Shown in pieces: positions 48,601-56,796 of a DNA stretch of 64,000 nucleotides. The notes under the pieces are model-generated. The model made no database searches. It was not told the DNA's origin and saw only the letters and a program-made list of their open reading frames with translations. The DNA lies in assembly GCF_030269645.1 (NCBI RefSeq), contig NZ_BSTR01000011.1:124001-188000 (forward strand), written 5' to 3'. The translations under genes were made by a program, and so were the position numbers. The DNA comes from Actinokineospora sp. NBRC 105648. Lineage in GTDB: Bacteria > Actinomycetota > Actinomycetes > Mycobacteriales > Pseudonocardiaceae. How positions within the stretch are numbered: the stretch's first letter is position 1; the number at the start of each line of letters is the position of its first letter.

Positions 48601-49438
48601 GATGTCGGTGCCGCTGTTCGTGGTCGTGGTCGCGCTCGACCCGCCGCAGCTGTTCCGCGCCCTGCGCGAGCACCACCGCCGAACGGCGCGGACCAGCCGG
48701 GAGCACCGCGACCTGGCGCTGGGCCTGCTGGACAAGATCTTCACCCTCGGCTACGCGGTGCGCCCGGTGGGGAACCGGGCGGAGACCTACCTGCTCAGCC
48801 TGGTGGACGACATGGAGCTCGAGCCCGCCGCGGCCCGGACCGAGACCGCCCCGGCGGTGGGCGCGCCGGGCACCCCCGCCGAGCCCGCGGCCTCGCGCCC
48901 GGCGTCCGCCCGCCCGGTGCCCGCGGCACCCGCGCCCGTCGCGGCCGCTCGGTCGTGGCGCGTCCCGGACGTCGGCCTGCGGATCACCGAGCCCGAGGTC
49001 GCCCTGCTCACCGCGCTGTCCCCGCTGCTGTCCGGGCCCCGCGCCATCAAGCGGCTGATGAACGTCTACCGGCTGATCCTGGTCAGCGAGCACCACCGGC
49101 GCGGCGCGTTCCTGGCGGGCGACTACCAGGTCGCCGCGCTGCTCGCCGCCGGTCTGATCCGGGCGCCCGGCGACTACGGCGAGCTGGTGGCGGCCCTGCG
49201 CCCCGCCACCGAGTGCGACCACGAGAACGAACTGCACCACGACGTCCGTGACCTGTTCAAGGACCACGACGTCGGTGACGTGATCGAGGCCGCCTCGCCG
49301 GCCCCGCTGGCCGTGACCCTGTCCGAGTTCATCGGCGACCGCGGCGACATCCTGACCTGCGCGCACGCGTACCGGTCGTGGTCGGTGCGGATCGCCCGCT
49401 ACGGCTTCGAATCCTACCGGCACTTCACGGACGCGTAG
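45629..49438 (+). CDS. WD40-repeat protein fused to a KAP-family P-loop NTPase
   Basis: 1269 aa. Residues 1-620 are WD40 repeats (recurring GH...V.A.A......GS.D.TV..W). The KAP NTPase follows: Walker A GDWGSGKS (668-675), FNAWNYSDD shortly after, two membrane segments inserted near 828-875, and Walker B plus the KAP-typical DDLDRC near 970. A Pro/Ala-rich insert and helical C-terminus follow. KAP NTPases are membrane-associated and include phage-exclusion proteins such as PifA. The N-terminal propeller probably senses a partner. The gene is divergent from the GTPase operon and may work with it. Its end overlaps the convergent HdeD-like gene by 14 bp. Confidence 0.9.
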   Translation: MAGSDTAGTDIRAVLAIRGGTRFLTGSEDGSVRLWASETQHPLDAADLGAQGVLALAAVEGPDARGQDARGQGTVEVYGAGASGRVWRWALTGDRFGSPTELTDLAADSPVRALAATPEWVAAAGEDGKLRIVSAAGDPRPVGKTGCEVVHALAVGADRRSLLVGGSRNGRGIAQLWSVGQSRPTRKAEQEIQGCAAVRAAAVVDGDSAVVGGDGGVLVHWLPRAGAVHRMPREHGGTVHAVALITADSFISGGSDGALFKWSIADRRVTKSLTTRFPHGVLAIAVVEAGPVIVAGGRDTVLVLRDDRPVEQAFVGHTGAVRAIAVNDRGDLIVTGSADHTARVWNAAGEQRSLFTGHTAPVSAVAIWPDNSRVVTGAEDGTVLIWDRYQTAVRHRLDHGAKVWAIAVSPDGKHVLSGGNDGKVSLWHADTGKRIGEPWSGPHKAVSSIAISGTGETAVVGSDDGTVVCWNLRERDRDGPVIRAVPDGQVRSVAIDHAGAVVAVGGEDGRVTVWRVADGGAVGAPIRTGHGDVHKVLFSPSDGTIVSCGANGVIARWNPQTGRRVGQAHSDFGGAVAAIALMPGGGLIVAGGDGGELRVLSTTPDHPPRTIHNGQVQPGAGAGAPHPALVSDEAAHEDTIGNEADVRALAELIAARHTRAPLSLALLGDWGSGKSSLVIQVKKRVHDLVGSTPEEAADSFWVRRVRQIRFNAWNYSDDHLWVGLAEQLWHGLGQDPADDPDLRLPARTPVPAAKVRARRRADHRHTVELRDKVDEELTQADAAGRSLVPIVAETRRARHLLRGLAALRGEYFDRVVKSLRGLRLRLVGTVALLFCLAGAAALLGARAFPGVASGLWAAGIGVVGPIGSVVAVWNWVRTRNQKLTESLTKAKEALSSDIDARADELSADDPVFRLDQVVAKLVEPDRYKPYRGVPGHVHQDLRQLADALYKISREREPDATPVLDRIVLYIDDLDRCAPSRVVEVLHAVNLLMSVPLFVVVVALDPPQLFRALREHHRRTARTSREHRDLALGLLDKIFTLGYAVRPVGNRAETYLLSLVDDMELEPAAARTETAPAVGAPGTPAEPAASRPASARPVPAAPAPVAAARSWRVPDVGLRITEPEVALLTALSPLLSGPRAIKRLMNVYRLILVSEHHRRGAFLAGDYQVAALLAAGLIRAPGDYGELVAALRPATECDHENELHHDVRDLFKDHDVGDVIEAASPAPLAVTLSEFIGDRGDILTCAHAYRSWSVRIARYGFESYRHFTDA

Positions 49439-49961
49439 TGGAGACCCGTCGAGCGGCGATCCCGAGGGCGATGAGCAGCACGCCGTGCACGATCGCGTAG
49501 AAGCCGATCAGGAAGGCGATGGCGGCGATCCCGGCGCCCGGGCGGACCAGCACCAGGATGCCGAAGAGGACACCGAGCGCCCCGGACAGCACGACCAGCC
49601 AGGCGGCCTTGGTCTCCCGGACGGCCCGGACCCCGAAGACGAGTTGCCCGACGCCGGAGACGATGGCCCAGACGCCGGTGACCACGACCAGCGCCAGCAC
49701 GGTGATCGCGGGCCAGACCAGGGCGAGCAGGCCGGTGACGATCAGGATGACGGCTTCCCAGACGTGCGGGGCCCGGGTGCCGGGCGCCGACCTCGTGGCG
49801 GCGATGGCGGCGACGACACCACCGGCGACGGCGTAGGCGCCGAAGACGATGGCGAGGGTGATGAGGGTCAGGCCGGGGAGGATGACGGCCAGGGCGCCGA
49901 AGACGAGGGAGAGGACGCCGCGGGTCAGGGTGAGCCACCAGGGGCCGGTGTAGACGATCAT
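49425..49961 (-). CDS. HdeD-family (DUF308) membrane protein
   Basis: 178 aa, six closely spaced hydrophobic helices with short Gly-rich turns, as in HdeD/DUF308 proteins. GGAGAGG precedes the ATG. Its function in actinomycetes is not known to me. Its last 14 bp overlap the end of the WD40-KAP gene on the other strand. Confidence 0.88.
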   Translation of the reverse strand: MIVYTGPWWLTLTRGVLSLVFGALAVILPGLTLITLAIVFGAYAVAGGVVAAIAATRSAPGTRAPHVWEAVILIVTGLLALVWPAITVLALVVVTGVWAIVSGVGQLVFGVRAVRETKAAWLVVLSGALGVLFGILVLVRPGAGIAAIAFLIGFYAIVHGVLLIALGIAARRVSTTRP

Positions 49962-50050
49962 GGGTACCTCTCCTTCGGGTGTGGCTATGGTGGCTGGGGT
50001 TTGGCGTCTCTGCTGGGTTTGTCACTCTTTCTGGGGGTTTTCTCTGGGGC

Positions 50051-50159
50051 CTGCATCCCCTACGCCAAGTGTGACTACGGGCTGGATCCGTTTGTCAAGG
50101 CGGGAAAGATGCCTTGACAAACGGATCCAGCCCGTGTTTTGGCTGCGTATGGGATGCAG
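50051..50159. terminator. Long perfect hairpin, probable terminator
   Basis: A perfect 25-bp stem (50077-50101 with 50111-50135; begins ACGGGCTGGATCCG), 9-nt loop, followed by TTTT on the + strand. An outer matching pair CTGCATCCC (50051) / GGGATGCAG (50151) with an inner TACGC/GCGTA extends it into a cruciform of about 109 bp. It lies between two - strand genes, past the end of the halogenase operon. Confidence 0.75.
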
Positions 50160-50164
50160 GGGGC

Positions 50165-50400
50165 GGGGTGGTCTTCGGGGTGGGGTGAGGCGCGCGGGCT
50201 GCGGTTGGTTGGGGGCTGCCGTGGGTTGGGACGTGCGGTGGGTTGAGCTGGGGTGGATTGGGGCTGGGGTGGGTGGGTTGGAGGGATTGGTGGGTGGTGG
50301 AGGGACTGGTGGGTGGGTGGACTGGGGTGAGTGGGTGGGTTGCGGCTGGGGTTGGGCTGGTGGCGAGGGGGCTCGGGTTGTGTGTGGACTGGCTCGTGTG
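50165..50400 (-). promoter_or_regulatory. C-rich, G-poor downstream region, rut-like
   Basis: About 235 bp of low complexity: the + strand is GGTGGGT/GGGGTT-rich, so the - strand transcript running out of the flavoprotein gene is C-rich and almost free of G. That is the composition used by Rho. No gene is seen here. The + strand could also form G-quadruplexes. Confidence 0.5.
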
Positions 50401-50407
50401 GACACGA

Positions 50408-51520
50408 TCAGGTGAGTAGTTCGGTGGCGATCAGGTCGAGCATGACCTCGGAGGGGCCTGCCGCCATGGTGGCGGCGCGGGACTCGGTGTGCGCCCTGGC
50501 GATGGGGGAGTCGGCCTGGTAGCCGTGGGAGCCGTGTAGTTGTAGGCACTTGTCGGCGACTCGGCAGGCCAGTTCGGTGGCGTAGAGCTTGGCCATGGAG
50601 CACTCGGCTACCGGGAGGTCGCCTCTGGACAGGCGCCAAGCGGCGTCGTAGGTGAGGGTTCGGGCGGCCGCCAGTTCGGTGGCCATGGAGGCCAGGGCGT
50701 GGCGGACCACCTGGCTGGTGGCCAGTGGGGTGCCGAAGACGGTGCGGGCGCGGGCGAAGTCCTGGGTGTCGGCGAGGCAGCGTTCGATGCCGCCCAGGGC
50801 CAGGGCCGCCGCGACGACTCGTTCGGTCTGCAGGCCGCGCATGAGTTGGTAGAAGCCGGTGTTGGGTTTGCCGAGTACGTTGTCCCTCGGTACTCGGACG
50901 TTGGTCAGGTGGATGTCCGCGGTGTCCGCGCAGTGCCAGCCGGGGAGTCGGATCGGTGTGGCTGAGAGTCCGGTGGTGGGTGCGTCCACGACCACCAGGG
51001 ACAGCCCGGTCGGTCCTCGTTCCGCTTCGCCGGTGCGGGTGGCGACGACGAGGAAGTCGGCGGTGGTGCCGTTGGTGATCATTGTCTTGTGGCCGTCGAG
51101 CACCAGCCAGTCGCCGTCGGGGTGGGCTCTGGTGGTCAGGGCGGCCAGGTCGGAGCCCGCGCCCGGTTCGGTGATCGCCAGGGCGCCCACTGACTCGCCC
51201 CGGGTCGCCGTGGTCAGGCGTGGTGAGGTTCTTGGTAGGTAGTGGGTGGCCATGTAGGCGTGTACGGCCACTGCCGCGCGGAAGCCGCTGTAGCCGGTTC
51301 TTCCGAGTTCCTCGAGGAGTACGAGGGAGTGGAAGAGGTCGTGCTCGGTCGAGGTGGCCAGGCCGAGGAGACCTGCCGTGCCGAGCAGTCGCCAGCCCGA
51401 TCGCGGGATGTGCCGGGCCCGCTCCCATTCCGGCAGCCGGGGCACGACCTCGGACTCCAGCAACGCCCGTACCCGCCGCCGGAACCGCTCGTGGTCGGGT
51501 CCCAGGTGGACAGAGCTCAC
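50408..51520 (-). CDS. Acyl-CoA-dehydrogenase-like flavoprotein (probable aminoacyl-carrier oxidase)
   Basis: 370 aa; GTG overlaps the upstream stop (GTGA). The FAD-fold signature ITEPGAGSD is at 117-125. The usual C-terminal catalytic Glu (EGT) is replaced (AAGPSEV), but a Glu is present in QTERVV (E233), where isovaleryl-CoA- and prolyl-carrier-type dehydrogenases have it. Members in NRPS clusters act on carrier-bound amino acids: prolyl-S-carrier oxidation (PltE/RedW) or, with a halogenated substrate, cyclopropane closure (KtzA). It is the last gene of the halogenase operon, so a carrier-bound chlorinated residue is the likely substrate. Which reaction occurs is open. Confidence 0.88.
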   Translation of the reverse strand: MSSVHLGPDHERFRRRVRALLESEVVPRLPEWERARHIPRSGWRLLGTAGLLGLATSTEHDLFHSLVLLEELGRTGYSGFRAAVAVHAYMATHYLPRTSPRLTTATRGESVGALAITEPGAGSDLAALTTRAHPDGDWLVLDGHKTMITNGTTADFLVVATRTGEAERGPTGLSLVVVDAPTTGLSATPIRLPGWHCADTADIHLTNVRVPRDNVLGKPNTGFYQLMRGLQTERVVAAALALGGIERCLADTQDFARARTVFGTPLATSQVVRHALASMATELAAARTLTYDAAWRLSRGDLPVAECSMAKLYATELACRVADKCLQLHGSHGYQADSPIARAHTESRAATMAAGPSEVMLDLIATELLT

Positions 51521-52761
51521 CGCAGGCCCGCCTCGATGGCGGCGGCCAGGTCTTGGAAGCGGGTGGCCGTGAACACCGTGTCCGGGGCCACCACGTCCTC
51601 CCCCAACCGCGCCTCCAACCTCGACACCAGGCGGACCGCTGTGAGCGAGTTGCCGCCCAGGGCGAAGAAGTCCGCGTCCGGGTGGACGGCGTCCGGGCCG
51701 AAGAGGTCTGCCCAGATCTCGGCCAGGACCACGGTTCCGGTGGACACCGCGGCGGGTGCGGCGGCGGGGATGTCGGCCAGATCGCGCACCAGGACGACGC
51801 GGTCCACGGACAGGTCGGCCGCCAGTGCGCGGGTGGTCGGCCAAGCTACTGGCGCGCGCGGTGGCGCGGGTGTCCGGTGCACCGTCTTGCGGTGCCCGTA
51901 GACCGTGTGGCACGGGGTCCCGACCAGTCTCGGGTCGCGGTCGTGCGAGACAGTGAAACCCTTGCCTAGCAACAGGTCTACGATGACCGCGAGCCGTCCG
52001 TCCAGGTCGTGCACCTCCACGGCCACCTGGTCCACCAACGCCCAGGTCGCGGCGTCGATGCCTGCCAGCACGTCCCACTCGGCCTTCTCCACGTCGACCT
52101 TGAGCAGGTCGACCGCCGACAACCCGTGCCCGGCCAGCAGGTCCGGGACCGTGGTCACCGGGACCCGGCGGACCTCGGCGGCGAGGTGGTCGGCGGCCAT
52201 CGCGGTAAGGTCCACATCGGACACATCCGGGTCGGTCGCCAGGTAGGCCCGCAGGACCTCGCGGTCGTCGATCGACGCGTGCCGCCCGGACATCACCGTG
52301 TTGCGCGGGTACACCGTGAACGCCGTCTCGCCCGCCGACCGTCCCACGGCCGACTCGACCACCGTCACGTCCACCCCGTGCAGCGCCGCGTTGACCGCCA
52401 CCGCCGAGGCCGCCTCGGTGACCGGCTCCACCGCGATGACCCGTGCGCCGGACAGGCCCGCGAGCAGGCTGAACATCCCGATGTTCGCCCCGATGTCCAC
52501 CACGACGGCGGCCGCGGGCAGCACGACCCCGTGCCGCAGGTAGGCGTTGCCCACCCAGACTTCCTTGTGCAGGAACTCCGTCTCGCTCCGGTTCACCCCG
52601 GCCACCAGGAGGTCCGGGGACGGCTCGTGCCAGGTCAGCCCGTCCGGCAGGTCCGTGGTCACCGCCCGGTGCAGCAGCGGTGCGGTGTCGGGGTTCGGCA
52701 CGACGTAGGCCGTGCCCGCGCGCACCAGGACCGCCGCCACCGCCGGGTGTTCGGCGCTCAT
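51517..52761 (-). CDS. FkbM-family methyltransferase fused to a carrier (T) domain
   Basis: 414 aa; ATG overlaps the acyltransferase stop (ATGA). Residues ~85-300 form the FkbM methyltransferase with SAM loop VVDIGANIGMFS and IAVEP. A peptidyl-carrier domain fills the last ~75 residues (FFALGGNSL, Ser372 for phosphopantetheine). FkbM enzymes are usually O-methyltransferases. The fused carrier suggests the substrate is methylated while thioester-bound, for example at the beta-OH of a (chloro)Thr. The ORF is open further upstream, but the start is set by the overlap and the domain start. Being fused to a non-module carrier is unusual. Confidence 0.88.
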   Translation of the reverse strand: MSAEHPAVAAVLVRAGTAYVVPNPDTAPLLHRAVTTDLPDGLTWHEPSPDLLVAGVNRSETEFLHKEVWVGNAYLRHGVVLPAAAVVVDIGANIGMFSLLAGLSGARVIAVEPVTEAASAVAVNAALHGVDVTVVESAVGRSAGETAFTVYPRNTVMSGRHASIDDREVLRAYLATDPDVSDVDLTAMAADHLAAEVRRVPVTTVPDLLAGHGLSAVDLLKVDVEKAEWDVLAGIDAATWALVDQVAVEVHDLDGRLAVIVDLLLGKGFTVSHDRDPRLVGTPCHTVYGHRKTVHRTPAPPRAPVAWPTTRALAADLSVDRVVLVRDLADIPAAAPAAVSTGTVVLAEIWADLFGPDAVHPDADFFALGGNSLTAVRLVSRLEARLGEDVVAPDTVFTATRFQDLAAAIEAGLR

Positions 52762-53858
52762 GAGCCGCCCCTGGTCTCGGCGATGAAGTCGGTGGCCAGG
52801 GCCAGCCGCCGCGCGTCGGCGTCGAAGGCCGCCAGGTGGTCGCCGTGCGGGAACTCGTGCAGCCGGGCGTGCGCGAGCCGGGCGGCCACGTGCCGCGACC
52901 CGTCCGGGTGGGCCGTGTCGTCCTCCGGGCTGGTGACCACGAGCGTCGGTTGGCTGACCGCCGCCAGCAGCGGTCCGCAGTCGGTGGTCATGATCGCCCC
53001 GTTCAGCCTGCCGTACCGGTAGAGCAGTTCCGCTGTCGCGTACGGGTAGTACAGGTGGTGGGCGATGTCCGGCCGCAGTGAGTCCACTGTGGATGCCCGG
53101 CGGAACACCCGGTGCAGCGCCTCGGCCCTGGCCCGCTCGCGCCCGGCCAGCACCAGCATCGACTGCATGTCCCGCTGGTGCTCGGTCTTCGCCGCCCCGG
53201 CCAGCTCGTAGTCGCCGTGCCACAGGCTCAGCGAGGCCACCCTGGGCGAGTGCGCCGCCGCGAGCGCGATCGCCGCGCCGCCGCACAGCCCGACGACGTG
53301 CACGCGCTCCAGCACGAACGCCTCCAGCACGGTGAGCAGGTCCGCCGCCTGGGTGGCCAGGTCGTGCCCGCGCGCGTCGAAGCCGTCCTCGTCGTCGAAC
53401 AGGCCGCGGGTCTCCCAGGTGACCACCCGGTGCCCGGCGGCCAGGTGCGACACCCAGCGCGACACCAGACCGGCGGGCATCCCACAGGCTGAGACCACGG
53501 CCACCGCGGGCGCGCCGACCGGGCCCGCCACGTGCGCCCGCAGCGCCGCCCCGTCACCCCCGCGCACCACGACCGGCCCCGGGCCGCGCCGGGCGGCCGC
53601 GGCGGCCAGCTCGCCGGGTTGGAACGCGGTCGTCAACGGTGCCCGGGCGAGTCTTCGGGTGATCACCACCTCGGCCGCGCTGAACCCCGCGGTGGAGTCC
53701 ACCACCAGCACCGCGGGCACGCCGAGCAGCGCGGTCGCCTCGGCCAGGGCAGGCCGGGCGCGCCGGTCGAGTGCCGCCCGCTGCGCCGCGCCCAGGGCGG
53801 TCAGCAGCGGGGCGACGTCCGCCACCGCGGCGCACACCTCGTCAGCGGCCTCGCTCAC
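52758..53858 (-). CDS. SyrC/CmaE-like aminoacyltransferase (alpha/beta hydrolase with Cys nucleophile)
   Basis: 366 aa; GTG overlaps the halogenase stop by 4 bp. The C-terminal ~250 residues are an alpha/beta hydrolase whose nucleophile elbow reads GLCGG, i.e. Cys192 in place of Ser. Candidate Asp (PEDD, 311-314) and His (PHGDH, 337-341) follow. SyrC and CmaE are the known enzymes with this Cys; they shuttle an aminoacyl group from the carrier of an A-T protein to the carrier of another protein. Here the donor would be the A-T protein two genes upstream and the receiver the A-less module 2 or the FkbM-fused carrier. The N-terminal ~110 residues are unassigned. Confidence 0.88.
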   Translation of the reverse strand: MSEAADEVCAAVADVAPLLTALGAAQRAALDRRARPALAEATALLGVPAVLVVDSTAGFSAAEVVITRRLARAPLTTAFQPGELAAAAARRGPGPVVVRGGDGAALRAHVAGPVGAPAVAVVSACGMPAGLVSRWVSHLAAGHRVVTWETRGLFDDEDGFDARGHDLATQAADLLTVLEAFVLERVHVVGLCGGAAIALAAAHSPRVASLSLWHGDYELAGAAKTEHQRDMQSMLVLAGRERARAEALHRVFRRASTVDSLRPDIAHHLYYPYATAELLYRYGRLNGAIMTTDCGPLLAAVSQPTLVVTSPEDDTAHPDGSRHVAARLAHARLHEFPHGDHLAAFDADARRLALATDFIAETRGGS

Positions 53859-54790
53859 GGGCGTCGGGCCGGGAACGGGTGGCCCAGCGTGGTCTCCCGG
53901 GCGATCCGGTTGTGCCCGAACTCGTCCGCGCCGCTGACCAGCACCGAGCCGTAGCGGTCCAGGCTGACCGTGCCGCCGTACTCCTCGATCCGGTCGGTGT
54001 CGGGGTACACCCGCACCGAGGTCGGCACGTACCGGCCGGCGAACCCGAGCCGCATCTGCTTGGTCAGGCCCGCGTGCGGGTGCGAGGCGTGCATGAGCGT
54101 GGACCAGAAGACGATGAACTGCCCGGCCTCCATCTCCATCGACCGCGCCCGCGACTCGTCGGGCCGCCAGTCCGGGTCGATCTGCAGCTCGCGGTAGTCG
54201 TAGCCGAAGAACCCGCGCCGCACGCCCTGCTTCTCGAGGTCGCGGGCGTTGTCCGGGTCGTAGTGCATCCGCTTGGTCTCGTCGTAGAACATCGTCCGGT
54301 GCGTGCCGGGGATGAACTGCAGGCAGCCGGTGTCGACCTTGGCGTCGGTGAACGCGGCCCACACGGTGATCGTGCCGCCGAAGTCCGAACCGCCCGGCCA
54401 GGCGATCTGCGGGGTGCCCGAGGCGTTGGCGAAGGTGTCCGCCTGGTGCCAGTCGGTGCCCTCGTCACCGGGGTACTTGGGGAAGAACTCGGTCCGCCAG
54501 CAGAGCACGTCCGGGCCCAGGATGGAGGCGACCCGGTCGACGATCTGCGGCGCGCAGACGTGCTCGGCGAGGAAGGCGTTGTCCAGGTGCCGGTCGTAGT
54601 TGGCGATGTTGGTCGCCGCTGACTTCGCCGCCACGTCCTCGTAGACGGCCGCGCCGCGGTCGAGCAGCCGCACCCGCTCGCGCCGCCACAGCCGGGTCAT
54701 GTCCTCGCGGTCGTAGAGGGTGAACGGCCCGGCGAAACCCTGGCGGTGGAAGTCGGCCAACTCCTCGGGGGAGAGGGAGTAGGTGCTCAT
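53855..54790 (-). CDS. SyrB2-like Fe(II)/2-oxoglutarate halogenase
   Basis: 311 aa, phytanoyl-CoA dioxygenase superfamily, the same length class as SyrB2. The iron site reads WHQAD: His115 and Ala117 in an HxA motif, where hydroxylases have HxD. The distal His is in STLMH (H234), and R253 is placed to bind 2-oxoglutarate. The missing carboxylate leaves room for chloride, so this should be a halogenase. Segments such as [18 protein letters not shown] and [10 protein letters not shown] match what I recall of SyrB2. The substrate should be the aminoacyl group on the A-T protein whose gene ends 1 bp before this start. Expected reaction: gamma-chlorination of a Thr-like residue. Confidence 0.93.
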   Translation of the reverse strand: MSTYSLSPEELADFHRQGFAGPFTLYDREDMTRLWRRERVRLLDRGAAVYEDVAAKSAATNIANYDRHLDNAFLAEHVCAPQIVDRVASILGPDVLCWRTEFFPKYPGDEGTDWHQADTFANASGTPQIAWPGGSDFGGTITVWAAFTDAKVDTGCLQFIPGTHRTMFYDETKRMHYDPDNARDLEKQGVRRGFFGYDYRELQIDPDWRPDESRARSMEMEAGQFIVFWSTLMHASHPHAGLTKQMRLGFAGRYVPTSVRVYPDTDRIEEYGGTVSLDRYGSVLVSGADEFGHNRIARETTLGHPFPARRP

Positions 54791-54791
54791 G

Positions 54792-56582
<1,791 letters not shown>

Positions 56583-56796
56583 TGGCTCCTCCAGCGGTGG
56601 GCACGGCGGGGCGGCCGTGCGGCGGACACGGCTCGGGGGTGTTCGGGAAACCGGGCGGGAGGAGAATCCCTGGCCGCCCAGGGGATTCCGGCGGCGTCGT
56701 TCCATGGTGCAATTGGGGTAGCTCTGCGTCAACCGCTGATCGCACTACGCTTCTGGGCACGGTGTCGCGCCGAGGGGTGAGAGGAGTCGAGGACCC
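56583..56796. promoter_or_regulatory. Divergent promoter region between halogenase operon and ATP-grasp gene
   Basis: 214 bp between divergent starts. It should hold promoters for the five-gene - strand operon and the + strand ligase gene. I could not pick out convincing -35/-10 boxes or an operator. Confidence 0.4.

Noticed and set aside
50420-50480. Flavoprotein judged inactive because the EGT-type Glu is absent
   Set aside because: Isovaleryl-CoA and carrier-type dehydrogenases place the base on another helix, and a Glu (QTERVV) is present there.
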